This document shows positions 45,796 through 54,780 of a stretch of DNA of 64,000 bases, piece after piece (within the stretch, counting starts at the first letter, position 1; each line of letters begins with the position of its first letter). The notes under the pieces were generated by a model. That model had not been told where the DNA came from, did no database searches, and saw only the letters and a program-made list of their open reading frames with translations. The stretch is from Nitrincola tibetensis (GTDB taxonomy: Bacteria > Pseudomonadota > Gammaproteobacteria > Pseudomonadales > Balneatricaceae), in assembly GCF_003284585.1 (NCBI RefSeq), contig NZ_QKRX01000007.1, forward strand, positions 62,001-126,000, written 5' to 3'. Position numbers and translations under genes: made by a program.

Positions 45796-48633
45796 CTACG
45801 GTCGGTTTTCTTCAATGGCCTTTGATTGTTGGTCTAAAAGATACAGAATAGAGCGATATTCAATGCCACTGTGTTGAGTGAGACCAATTTCACAGGTTCT
45901 GCTCGTTGAAACCCCCATTTCGCAGGTTTGAACAGCCGTTTTTAAAGTTCGTAGCGAGGAGGCATTGAGCTCGGGATGGGTAAAACCCTTGTCGCCAGCA
46001 AAGCCGCAGCAGGTGATTTGGTCAGGCAAGACAATATGCGATGCACAACGACGGCTAATTCGAACGAGCGCATCTGCCAATCCCATTTTAACTGTGCTGC
46101 ATGTCACATGCACGGCGAGTTGCGTTGCTTTCGCTTCAATGTTGAGCTTGTTTAATACGAATTGATCAATAAACTCGACACTATCAAATATTTGCAATCG
46201 GGGATCAAGATTGTCTTTCATCCGCAAGCTGCAGGGGCTGGTGTCCGAAAAAATTGGAATAGACCCTTGTTGTGTAATCTCAAGTAGCCTTGTGTTCAGT
46301 TCGTCAGCTTTTAAGCTCGCTGCTTCAAACAGGCCTTTAGATTCAAAAGGCATTCCACAGCACAGTTGTTCAATTTTGGGAGGGAAAATAACCTCAAATC
46401 CGGCTTTGGTTAAAAGACTAAGCGTAACCTCATGGAGCGACCTTGCTTCCGTATCTTGCGATGACGTCCCGAAGGTTCGGCTGGCACAGCTTGCAAAATA
46501 AATAACTTTGCTCTTTTTGCTTGTTTGAGAAGGCAGTTCCAGTGCTTGAATTCTATTCGCAGCTCTTGGCATAGAGGGTGACCAAGTTGGAATTTTCCCT
46601 TTTGAGAGTCGTGTCATTCGGGAAGATGTTTTGCTGAGAAAGTTGGCTCCTAAAATCTTTTGTGTTTGGTGTGCTACTTTTAACAATAAACGACCTGAGG
46701 ACAAGAGTGTCGAAAAGTTTTGTGCTAGCCAGTTGGCTTTCCTATTCCAGCTCATGTGATTTTCAGCACGAATAGCACGGGTTAAATTACCTGTATTAAT
46801 AGAGACAGGGCAGGTGTTCGCACAGAGACCACAGGCCGCGCAGGTTTCTTCTCCTTGGTACTGATAATCTGTTTCTAGGCTCAGTAACCGCTCAGGGTTG
46901 CTGCCAGTGCGACGCAGCTCAGAAATCTCTCGCCAAATAACGATTCTCTGTCTCGGAGTGAGTGTCAGTGCCCTTGATGGGCATGAAGGCTCGCAAAAAC
47001 CACACTCAATACACTTGTCGATCAATGGGTGTGCAGCGGGCATTGGCTTAAGGTTAGCCAAATGAACCTGAGGGTCATTGTTAAGTAGAACACCCGGGTT
47101 TAGTAAGTTGTGCGGGTCGAGTAATTTTTTGAGGCTCCACATAAGCTGATAAGCGTCCTTTCCCCATTCACGCTCGACAAAGGGAGCCATATTGCGGCCT
47201 GTACCATGCTCTGCCTTTAATGAACCATCGTATTTGTCTACAACTAGGCGAGCGACGTCTTCCATAAGTTGCTCATAACGCTTAACTTCATCTTTGCTGT
47301 CAAAGGATTGGGTAAAAACAAAGTGAAGGTTGCCTTCTAAGGCGTGTCCAAATATCAAGGCTTCGTGATAGTTCAACTGTTTGAAGATGGAGTGTAAGTC
47401 CTCAACTGCATCGGCAAGACGTTCGACAGGAAAAGCGACATCTTCAATGATAACAGTTGTCCCGGTTAATCTGACCGCGCCCACCGCGGGAAATAAGCCT
47501 TTTCGAATCGCCCAGAATTCAGCACAGCGCGCAGAGTCTATGTAAAACTCAACTTGAGAGGCCGTTTCAAATTGACTTAATGTCGCAATAATCTGATTAA
47601 TTGCTTGATTCAACTGTTGTTCGTTGCTGGCACGAGTTTCAACAAGAAGCGCCGCTGCGTTCGGGTTAAGGTCAGAAATAAAATCAGGCATGCCGGGTTT
47701 GTGCATGACTGATGAGAGTCCAGCGCGGTCAATTAGCTCCACTGCGGCAACGGGTGTTTGTTTTAAGGCGGCCACAGCTTCACAAGTAACGCGGACGCTA
47801 TTAAAAAAGATCAGTGCCGATGCTTTGTAGGGATGCTCTTCAACTGTGTGGTAGGTGATTTCTGAAATAAATCCAAGTGTACCTTCCGAACCAATCATTA
47901 AATGCTGAAGAATATCAATTGGGTCGGTAAAATCGATCAGTGAATTAATCGCGTAGCCAGTCGTATTTTTTAGTCTATATTTATGCTTAATGCGTTCTGT
48001 GAGTGCTTGATTGGCAAGTGTTTGTTGTGCCAACAGGCTTAGCTCATTCAGAAGCGTTGCGTGAGACTGTTTAAACGCCTGAATGGATTCAGAGCACTGG
48101 GTGTCGAGCAGGCTGCCATCGGCAAGAACTAGGCGCATCGATTTTAATGTTTGATAGCTGTTTTGTGCTGTTCCACAGCACATGCCGCTGGCATTGTTTG
48201 CGGCAATTCCACCAATTTTTGCTGCATTAATAGAGGCTGGGTCAGGCCCTATTTTTCGCTGAAATGGAAGTAGGTATTTATTTGCATTGCCGCCAATAAC
48301 GCCAGGTTGCAATGAAATTTGCATGGCATCCTGCGAAATTTTGTAGCCATCCCAGCCGTCAGCAAGCACAATAAGGACTGAGTCTGTGATGGCTTGGCCC
48401 GACAAGCTTGTACCCGCGGCACGAAAGGTTACAGGTATCTGGTGATTATTTGCTGCCCTTAAGAGTTGTTGTACTTCCTTTTCGCAGGTAGCTTGAACAA
48501 CGATTTGCGGTATGAGGCGATAGAAACTTGCATCCGTTCCATACGCAAGTGTTCGTAAAGGGTCGGTAATGAGGCGCGATAAAGGGATAAATGAACTGAT
48601 ATCATCAAAAAAGGGTTGAAAGTGCGTATTCAT
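45796..48633 (-). CDS. FAD/Fe-S D-lactate dehydrogenase (YdiJ/Dld type)
   Basis: This 945-residue flavoprotein oxidises a D-2-hydroxy acid, most likely D-lactate, to feed electrons to quinone. The start at ATG 48633 has AGGA upstream. The N-terminal FAD-binding domain shows TFRAAGTSLSGQAITDS and IAANNASGMCCG. The oxidase C-terminal domain has HALEGNLHFVF and KAEHGTGRN. Two ferredoxin clusters follow (CIECGFCEPSCPS, CAACGLCANTCPVS), then cysteine-rich CCG repeats (CCGMPFESKG, CCGFAGDKGF). It is divergent from pdhR with a PdhR-type box 19 bp from its start, so pyruvate-responsive control is likely. Confidence 0.88.
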   Translation of the reverse strand: MNTHFQPFFDDISSFIPLSRLITDPLRTLAYGTDASFYRLIPQIVVQATCEKEVQQLLRAANNHQIPVTFRAAGTSLSGQAITDSVLIVLADGWDGYKISQDAMQISLQPGVIGGNANKYLLPFQRKIGPDPASINAAKIGGIAANNASGMCCGTAQNSYQTLKSMRLVLADGSLLDTQCSESIQAFKQSHATLLNELSLLAQQTLANQALTERIKHKYRLKNTTGYAINSLIDFTDPIDILQHLMIGSEGTLGFISEITYHTVEEHPYKASALIFFNSVRVTCEAVAALKQTPVAAVELIDRAGLSSVMHKPGMPDFISDLNPNAAALLVETRASNEQQLNQAINQIIATLSQFETASQVEFYIDSARCAEFWAIRKGLFPAVGAVRLTGTTVIIEDVAFPVERLADAVEDLHSIFKQLNYHEALIFGHALEGNLHFVFTQSFDSKDEVKRYEQLMEDVARLVVDKYDGSLKAEHGTGRNMAPFVEREWGKDAYQLMWSLKKLLDPHNLLNPGVLLNNDPQVHLANLKPMPAAHPLIDKCIECGFCEPSCPSRALTLTPRQRIVIWREISELRRTGSNPERLLSLETDYQYQGEETCAACGLCANTCPVSINTGNLTRAIRAENHMSWNRKANWLAQNFSTLLSSGRLLLKVAHQTQKILGANFLSKTSSRMTRLSKGKIPTWSPSMPRAANRIQALELPSQTSKKSKVIYFASCASRTFGTSSQDTEARSLHEVTLSLLTKAGFEVIFPPKIEQLCCGMPFESKGLFEAASLKADELNTRLLEITQQGSIPIFSDTSPCSLRMKDNLDPRLQIFDSVEFIDQFVLNKLNIEAKATQLAVHVTCSTVKMGLADALVRISRRCASHIVLPDQITCCGFAGDKGFTHPELNASSLRTLKTAVQTCEMGVSTSRTCEIGLTQHSGIEYRSILYLLDQQSKAIEENRP

Positions 48634-48651
48634 TGACAGTCCTGAGTGATT

Positions 48652-48668
48652 AATTGGTAATACCAATT
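48652..48668. promoter_or_regulatory. PdhR-type operator 1
   Basis: AATTGGTAATACCAATT is a perfect 17-bp palindrome agreeing with the ATTGGTnnnACCAAT box of PdhR. It lies just upstream of the D-lactate dehydrogenase start. Confidence 0.85.
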
Positions 48669-48760
48669 TACATTTATTATAGTTTAACTTTATTCTTTAT
48701 GATTGGTTTCGTCAATGTCTTCAGAAGATATAGCATTTTTCATGTTGTTTTGTTTTATTT

Positions 48761-48775
48761 ATTGGTAATACCAAT
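48761..48775. promoter_or_regulatory. PdhR-type operator 2
   Basis: ATTGGTAATACCAAT is identical in its core to operator 1 and lies 28 bp before the pdhR start, so it probably autoregulates pdhR. Confidence 0.85.
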
Positions 48776-48802
48776 TTTATACGGGGTGTGTAAGTAAGAT
48801 TA

Positions 48803-49576
48803 ATGGGGTATCTTAGAGTGAAACAGCCGAAAATTTCAGATGTGATTATGCAGCAAATGGAAGCGATGATCTTAGAGGGGGCGCTTAAGCCCGGTCAGCG
48901 CTTGCCGCCTGAGCGCGAATTGGCATTAAGATTTGAAGTGTCGAGGCCTTCTGTTCGTGAAGCGGTACAGAAAATGGTGGCAAAAGGGTTGTTGAGTAGT
49001 CGGCAAGGTGGTGGGACCTATGTCACGGAACGTTTAGGCGAAAGCTTGTCAGATCCCTTGTTGGACTTATTTAAGCATCATCCCGAAGCTCAATATGACT
49101 TGCTTGAGTTTCGTCATGCACTTGAAGGTGTGTCGGCTTACTATGCCGCCATGCGAAGCACTGCCGCTGATAAGCGTGAAATCCGAAAGTGCTATGAAGA
49201 TTTGCAGCGCTACCATGATGAAAAAGCTTTTGATAAAGAGGTGATGGCGGATGTTGACTTCCATCTTGCGATAGCCGCTTCAACGCATAATATGGTGTTG
49301 CTGCATATGATGCGGGCCCTGTTTACCTTGCTGCGACACCACATAGGTGATAACTTAAAAAATATCTATCCAAAAGATAATTGGCGCTCCAACATTCATT
49401 CTCAGCACGGTGTTTTGCTTGAAGCAATTGAAAATGGTGAGCCTGAGAAAGCCCGAAAAGCTGCGCATGACCATCTCATGTTTGTCGAAGAAGCACTTTT
49501 GGAGCAAGGGCGCGAAAATACACGTCTTGAGAGATCCTTGCGGCGTTCCTCATTAACCGAAATTGACGGGCACTAA
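48803..49576 (+). CDS. pdhR: Pyruvate dehydrogenase complex repressor
   Basis: PdhR is a GntR/FadR-family repressor released by pyruvate. The 257-residue protein resembles E. coli PdhR along its whole length: RVKQPKISDVIMQQMEAMIL, the winged-helix LPPERELALRFEVSRPSVRE, RQGGGTYV, and the FCD effector domain with YDLLEFRHALEG. The C-terminal RENTRLERSLRRSS is also shared. It is upstream of aceE on the same strand and divergent from the D-lactate dehydrogenase gene, with two matching operators in between. It therefore links lactate oxidation and pyruvate use. Confidence 0.95.
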   Translation: MGYLRVKQPKISDVIMQQMEAMILEGALKPGQRLPPERELALRFEVSRPSVREAVQKMVAKGLLSSRQGGGTYVTERLGESLSDPLLDLFKHHPEAQYDLLEFRHALEGVSAYYAAMRSTAADKREIRKCYEDLQRYHDEKAFDKEVMADVDFHLAIAASTHNMVLLHMMRALFTLLRHHIGDNLKNIYPKDNWRSNIHSQHGVLLEAIENGEPEKARKAAHDHLMFVEEALLEQGRENTRLERSLRRSSLTEIDGH

Positions 49577-49582
49577 AGGATA

Positions 49583-49682
49583 TTTTTGTATTTTTACTAC
49601 AAAAACAGCTTGTAAACCCTAACTCGTCGTCAATATTTGGTATCTTATAGACAGTTATTCCAATATTGCGTAGTATTACTAC
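49583..49682. promoter_or_regulatory. pdhR-aceE leader with two dyads
   Basis: The gap before aceE holds an AT-rich hairpin TTTTTGTA-7-TACAAAAA (49583-49605) and a 13-bp palindrome GTAGTATTACTAC (49670-49682). Neither matches the PdhR box; a partial half site ATTTGGTATC lies at about 49634. These may be a weak terminator and an unknown operator. The role is unassigned. Confidence 0.35.
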
Positions 49683-49783
49683 ACGAAATCATCAATAAAA
49701 ACTGTGCAATGCAGCATGAAAACATGCCTAAGGGCGTCTAGTCTTTCAGAACACGGTTAAAAAACTGACTGGAGAATAACAAA

Positions 49784-52441
49784 GTGCAAGATATCATCGA
49801 CGATGTAGATCCAATTGAAACTCAGGAATGGCTTGAAGCCCTCGAGTCGGTTGCAAAAAATGAGGGCAGTGATCGCGCTCGTTATTTATTGAAAAAACTC
49901 GGCCATAAAGCCTCAGAAATTGGTTTAGGTGCGGCAGGAACACTCACCACACCTTACCGTAATACGATCAACCCGCGCGACGAAGCACGTATGCCGGGTG
50001 ATTTGTTTATGGAACGCCGCATACGCTCATTTATACGCTGGAACGCAATGGCAATGGTTATGCGTGCCAACAACAATAGCGACGCGTTGGGTGGTCATAT
50101 ATCAAGCTTCTCATCCTCTGCAACACTTTACGACATCGGTTTTAATTACTTCTTTCATGGTCCAGAAGGTGATCGTGAGTCGGATATGGTATTTTTTCAG
50201 GGACATATTTCACCCGGAATCTATGCTCGCGCCTATTTAGAAGGACGTTTGACAGAAGAGCAGATGGATAATTTCCGCCGTGAGGTTGATGGTAATGGTT
50301 TGTCCTCTTATCCGCACCCATGGTTGATGCCTAACTTCTGGCAGTTCCCAACTGTTTCAATGGGTCTAGGCCCAATTCAAGCGATTTATCAAGCTCACGT
50401 GATGCGCTATTTGTCGGCTCGTGATTTAGTCAAGCGTGGCAATCGTAAAGTCTGGGCGTTCCTAGGTGATGGCGAGTGCGATGAACCAGAATCCTTGGGT
50501 GCAATTTCTTTGGCTGGACGTGAACAGCTCGAAAACTTGGTTTTCGTTGTTAACTGTAACTTGCAGCGTTTAGATGGCCCTGTTCGTGGTAATGGTAAAA
50601 TTGTACAAGAGCTTGAATCTATTTTCCGGGGTGCTGGTTGGAACGTTATCAAGTGCTTGTGGGGGCGTCATTGGGATCCTTTGTTTGAAAAGGATTCGAA
50701 AGGGTTGCTGCAAAAGCGCATGGATGAAGTGGTTGATGGTGAATTGCAAAACTACAAAGCCAACGGTGGCGCTTACACGCGTGAGCATTTCTTTGGTAAA
50801 TACCCTGAGCTTTTAGAAATGGTCAGTGATATGACTGATCAGGATATTATGAATCTGAACCGTGGTGGTCATGATCCATACAAGGTATATGCGGCTTACA
50901 ATGCGGCAATGAACCATAAAGGGCAGCCGACAGTTATCTTAGCGCAAACAGTTAAAGGCTATGGTACAGGTAAATCTGGAGAAGCGAAAAACGACACGCA
51001 CTCCATGAAAAAAGTCGCACTCGACGACCTTAAAGCCTTTCGTGACAACTTCAACATCCCTCTGACTGATGATCAGCTCGAAGATGTTCCTTACTACCGT
51101 CCATCACCTGATTCGCCTGAAATGAAGTACATGTTCGAGCGACGTAAGCAGCTCGGTGGCTTCTATCCTGCACGTCGTAATGAATTTCAGCAATTGGAGA
51201 CACCTGATCTTGAAGTCTTTAGCGGACAGCTCAAAGGAACCGGTGAGCGTGAAATTTCAACTCAGATGGCTCTGAACCGTGTTCTAAGCACTTTAGTAAA
51301 AGACAAGAATATCGGTAACCGCGTTGTTCCTATTGTACCAGACGAAGCACGTACCTTTGGTATGGAAGGTATGTTCCGTCAATTAGGTATCTATACATCT
51401 CAAGGGCAGCGCTACACACCGCATGATCGCGATCAGATCATGTTTTATAAAGAGTCTAAAACAGGTCAGATCCTGGAAGAAGGTATTAACGAAGCTGGTG
51501 CATTCAGTGCGTGGTTGGCTTGCGCTACTTCGTACAGCAATAACAATTGCCCAGTAATACCTTTCTACATCTTTTATTCTATGTTCGGATTCCAGCGTGT
51601 GATGGATCTAACATGGGCGGCTGGCGACTCGCAAGCGCGTGGCTTCTTAATTGGGGCAACGTCAGGTCGTACAACGCTGAACGGTGAAGGTTTACAGCAC
51701 CAAGATGGTCACAGCCATCTTATGGCTCAAATGATACCTAACTGTGTAAGTTACGATCCAACCTATGGTTATGAGTTGACAGTCATTGTTCAAGATGGCT
51801 TGAAGCGCATGTTCCATGACCAAGAAAACAAGTTCTACTACATCACGACTTTGAATGAAAACTACACTCACCCAGATATGCCAACGGGTGCTGAGGAAGG
51901 GATCATTAAAGGGATGTACCTCTTAGATGAAGGTAAAAAAGCAGACCTTAAAGTTCAATTGATGGGCTGTGGTTCGATCCTTCGCGAAGTGAGAGAGGCT
52001 GCGCTAATACTGCGTGATGAGTTTAGTGTTGAATCAGATGTGTGGAGTACAACCTCTATCAATGAACTGCGCCGTGATGCGATGGCCGTTTATCGTTGGA
52101 ACTTCCTCCACCCAGAAGAAGCACCGCGTGAGTCGTTTATTGAGCAATGCTTAAAAGGCCACGAAGGTCCAGTCATTGCATCAACTGACTATATGCGTAT
52201 GTATGCTGATCAGTTGCGTGAATACATCCCACGTCGTTATAAAGTATTGGGTACAGATGGTTTTGGTCGATCTGATACGCGTGCTAAATTGCGTGAATTC
52301 TTCGAGGTAAATCGTTACTACGTCGTTGTTGCAGCTCTAAAAGCCCTGCAGGAAGAAGGCAAGCTGGAGGCTTCAGTCGTCGCCAAAGCCATGCAGAAGT
52401 TTAATATTAATCCTGAAAAGCCGGCCCCTTGGACCGTGTGA
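49784..52441 (+). CDS. aceE: Pyruvate dehydrogenase E1 component
   Basis: AceE is the thiamine-diphosphate-dependent decarboxylase of the pyruvate dehydrogenase complex, homodimeric type. The 885 residues match E. coli (887). The start codon is GTG after GGAGAATAAC. The thiamine motif is GDGECDEPESLG through NCNLQRLDGPVRGN. Other blocks are SYPHPWLMPNFWQFPTVSMG and KTVKGYGTG-like QTVKGYGTGKSGE, HSMKK, and FGMEGMFRQLGIY. It is followed 40 bp later by aceF. The E3 gene lpd is not adjacent. Confidence 0.98.
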   Translation: MQDIIDDVDPIETQEWLEALESVAKNEGSDRARYLLKKLGHKASEIGLGAAGTLTTPYRNTINPRDEARMPGDLFMERRIRSFIRWNAMAMVMRANNNSDALGGHISSFSSSATLYDIGFNYFFHGPEGDRESDMVFFQGHISPGIYARAYLEGRLTEEQMDNFRREVDGNGLSSYPHPWLMPNFWQFPTVSMGLGPIQAIYQAHVMRYLSARDLVKRGNRKVWAFLGDGECDEPESLGAISLAGREQLENLVFVVNCNLQRLDGPVRGNGKIVQELESIFRGAGWNVIKCLWGRHWDPLFEKDSKGLLQKRMDEVVDGELQNYKANGGAYTREHFFGKYPELLEMVSDMTDQDIMNLNRGGHDPYKVYAAYNAAMNHKGQPTVILAQTVKGYGTGKSGEAKNDTHSMKKVALDDLKAFRDNFNIPLTDDQLEDVPYYRPSPDSPEMKYMFERRKQLGGFYPARRNEFQQLETPDLEVFSGQLKGTGEREISTQMALNRVLSTLVKDKNIGNRVVPIVPDEARTFGMEGMFRQLGIYTSQGQRYTPHDRDQIMFYKESKTGQILEEGINEAGAFSAWLACATSYSNNNCPVIPFYIFYSMFGFQRVMDLTWAAGDSQARGFLIGATSGRTTLNGEGLQHQDGHSHLMAQMIPNCVSYDPTYGYELTVIVQDGLKRMFHDQENKFYYITTLNENYTHPDMPTGAEEGIIKGMYLLDEGKKADLKVQLMGCGSILREVREAALILRDEFSVESDVWSTTSINELRRDAMAVYRWNFLHPEEAPRESFIEQCLKGHEGPVIASTDYMRMYADQLREYIPRRYKVLGTDGFGRSDTRAKLREFFEVNRYYVVVAALKALQEEGKLEASVVAKAMQKFNINPEKPAPWTV

Positions 52442-52481
52442 TAACAGGCACTTCTGATAGGTTAAGCGAGAGGATATTATT

Positions 52482-54443
52482 GTGAGCAAACTGACAGTTA
52501 CAATTCCTGACCTGAGCGGTGCATCAGATGTTGATGTTATCGAAGTTTTGGTCAAAGTGGGTGATCGTGTGAGTGAGGGCGATAGCCTAATCGCACTTGA
52601 AACGGATAAAGCTTCAATGGAAGTACCTTCAACGGCTTCCGGTGTGATCACAGCTTTTCATGTTAAAGAGGGTGATCAAGTTAATGAGGGCGATTTACTG
52701 CTGGAGCTTGAAGTAGATTCCGAGTCAGCAGTACTAGAAGTGCCTGTGGCGAAGGAAGTAGCTAAGGAGCCTGTAGCGGCGGCACCAACGGCACCCGTTG
52801 CGAGTCCGGCGCCAATCACAACGTCTAGCTCCGTTGAGAAAGTGTTAATTCCTGATCTTAGCGGTGCATCCGATGTTGATGTTATCGAAGTGTTAGTGAA
52901 GATCGGTGACAGTGTTAATGAAGGCGATAGCTTGATCACACTGGAAACAGACAAGGCTTCGATGGAAGTTCCGGCGCCGTCTTCTGGTGTTATTAAGGCT
53001 TTGCACATTAAAGAAGGCGATAAGGTTAACGAAGGCGATTTGTTGATTGAGCTTGAGAGTGAGTCAGAAGCGGCTGTTGTATCGTCATCTGCTCCTGCCC
53101 CTGCTCCTTCTTCTTCAGTCGCTCCGGAAGCGGCTCCAGCGCCCGCTGCAGCTGTTATATCTTCCGGCGTGCAATCTGTCTTGATTCCAGATCTCAGTGG
53201 AGCTTCAGATGTTGATGTTATTGAAGTTCTAGTAAAAGAGGGTGATAGCATTAATGAAGGCGATAGCCTGATTACCCTAGAGACGGATAAAGCGTCGATG
53301 GAAGTTCCTGCCCCCTTTGGTGGTATGATCACTTCTATGAAGATTAAGGTGGGCGATAAGGTTAATGAAGGTGACTTGTTGCTTGAAGTCGAGGTTAAGG
53401 GTGTTGCTGCACCTATAGCTCCGGTTGCTACTGTAACGGCTGCACCTGCACCTAGTGCACAGGCTCCAATCGCAGCCAAGGCGAATGCCACGGTTGATTT
53501 AGCGAATCTTGAAAAATCAAATCGTCAAGTTCATGCAGGACCCGCTGTTCGGGCCTTAGCGCGTGAGTTTGGTGTTGATTTGTCTCGAGTAACAGGCACA
53601 GGCCCTAAAGCACGTATTCTTAAAGAAGACGTGCAGCTCTATGTCAAAACGACGTTGAAGCAGTTAAGCGAGAAGCCGGAATCGGCTCCAACGCTTACCA
53701 GCGGTTCTGGTATACCTGCTATTCCGGCTGTCGATTTCAGCAAGTTTGGCGAAGTCGAAATGGTTAAGTTGAGCAAAATTGACAAGCTGACGCGAGATAA
53801 TATGTCGCGTTGCTGGTTGAATATCCCTCACGTAACTCAGTTTGATGATGCGGATATCACGGCTCTGGAGGCCTTCCGTAAGGAAGTTAAGGATGAAGCG
53901 CTGAAATCTGGCGTTAAGCTTACTCCTTTGCCTTTTTTGATCAAAGCCTGTGCAATCGCATTGAAGCGTCACCAGAAGTTCAATGCGTCTTTGCATGCTG
54001 ATGGTGAGCACATTGTTTATAAAAAATATGTAAACATTGGCTTGGCAGTTGATACACCAAATGGGCTCATGGTTCCTGTCATTAAAGATGCGGATCAAAA
54101 GTCAGTGTATGAATTGTCGCAAGAGTCAGCTGAGTTAGCTGGAAAAGCAAAAGATCGTAAGTTGAAGCCTAATGAGATGCAGGGCGCTTGCTTTACGATT
54201 TCTAGCTTAGGTGGCATAGGTGGTAAAGGCTTTACTCCTATTGTAAATGCGCCTGAGGTGGCAATTCTGGGTGTATCTAAGGCTGATATTCAGCCACGCT
54301 GGAATGGAAAAGAGTTTGAGCCTCGTTTAATGTTGCCTTTGTGCTTGTCATATGACCACCGTGCAATTAACGGTGGAGATGCAGGTCGTTTCTTAACCGA
54401 CTTGAATGCACTCCTGAGTGATATTAGACGCTTGTTACTCTAA
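52482..54443 (+). CDS. aceF: Dihydrolipoyllysine acetyltransferase (E2 of pyruvate dehydrogenase)
   Basis: AceF forms the core of the complex and transfers acetyl groups to CoA. The 653-residue protein starts with GTG and has three lipoyl domains with lysines K43, K158 and K270, each in ETDKASMEVP. They are joined by Ala/Pro/Ser-rich linkers. The domains are almost copies of each other (each begins IPDLSGASDVDVIEVLVK). The E1/E3-binding domain includes GPAVRALAREFGVDLSRVTG. The catalytic domain ends with SYDHRAINGGDAGRF, which carries the active histidine and aspartate. A strong terminator follows. Confidence 0.97.
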   Translation: MSKLTVTIPDLSGASDVDVIEVLVKVGDRVSEGDSLIALETDKASMEVPSTASGVITAFHVKEGDQVNEGDLLLELEVDSESAVLEVPVAKEVAKEPVAAAPTAPVASPAPITTSSSVEKVLIPDLSGASDVDVIEVLVKIGDSVNEGDSLITLETDKASMEVPAPSSGVIKALHIKEGDKVNEGDLLIELESESEAAVVSSSAPAPAPSSSVAPEAAPAPAAAVISSGVQSVLIPDLSGASDVDVIEVLVKEGDSINEGDSLITLETDKASMEVPAPFGGMITSMKIKVGDKVNEGDLLLEVEVKGVAAPIAPVATVTAAPAPSAQAPIAAKANATVDLANLEKSNRQVHAGPAVRALAREFGVDLSRVTGTGPKARILKEDVQLYVKTTLKQLSEKPESAPTLTSGSGIPAIPAVDFSKFGEVEMVKLSKIDKLTRDNMSRCWLNIPHVTQFDDADITALEAFRKEVKDEALKSGVKLTPLPFLIKACAIALKRHQKFNASLHADGEHIVYKKYVNIGLAVDTPNGLMVPVIKDADQKSVYELSQESAELAGKAKDRKLKPNEMQGACFTISSLGGIGGKGFTPIVNAPEVAILGVSKADIQPRWNGKEFEPRLMLPLCLSYDHRAINGGDAGRFLTDLNALLSDIRRLLL

Positions 54444-54459
54444 ATAAACTCCCCTTGAA

Positions 54460-54487
54460 AAAGGCTCCCTTGTGGAGCCTTTTTTGT
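54460..54487 (+). terminator. Rho-independent terminator of aceF
   Basis: A perfect stem AAAGGCTCC/GGAGCCTTT with CTTGT loop and T tract ends the aceEF transcript before the repeat array. Confidence 0.92.
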
Positions 54488-54520
54488 TTGCCCTTCATCG
54501 CACTGTAAGGTTTGCTTACC

Positions 54521-54704
54521 TAAAGACCTAAAGACCTAAAGACCTAAAGACCTAAAGACCTAAAGACCTAAAGACCTAAAGACCTAAAGACCTAAAGACC
54601 TAAAGACCTAAAGACCTAAAGACCTAAAGACCTAAAGACCTAAAGACCTAAAGACCTAAAGACCTAAAGACCTAAAGACCTAAAGACCTAAAGACCTAAA
54701 GACC
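54521..54704. repeat. 23 x 8-bp perfect tandem repeat
   Basis: Twenty-three identical copies of TAAAGACC (184 bp) fill most of the space between the convergent aceF and AGCS symporter genes, between two terminators. A partial unit flanks each end (ACC before, TAA after). The unit puts TAA in every plus-strand frame and TAG in every minus-strand frame each 24 bp, so it cannot be translated. It has no internal dyad and no unique spacers. Confidence 0.99.
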
Positions 54705-54735
54705 TAAGTGGGGGGAGGTAAGAGGCTTAAAAATG

Positions 54736-54763
54736 AAAAAAGCTCCAACTAGCGGAGCTTTTT
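54736..54763. terminator. Terminator of the AGCS symporter gene
   Basis: A 10-bp perfect stem AAAAAGCTCC/GGAGCTTTTT with a 7-base loop works in both directions. It lies 18 bp beyond the symporter stop codon on the minus strand. Confidence 0.9.
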
Positions 54764-54780
54764 AACAAGATTTTAGATCA

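Noticed and set aside
52676-53491. Long 271-codon open frame on the minus strand with Ser/Thr-rich repeats
   Set aside because: It is the antisense mirror of the three lipoyl domains and Ala/Pro linkers of aceF and has no features of its own.
54521-54704. Regular repeat array as a CRISPR
   Set aside because: The units are 8 bp, contiguous and identical with no spacers, and no cas genes are nearby.
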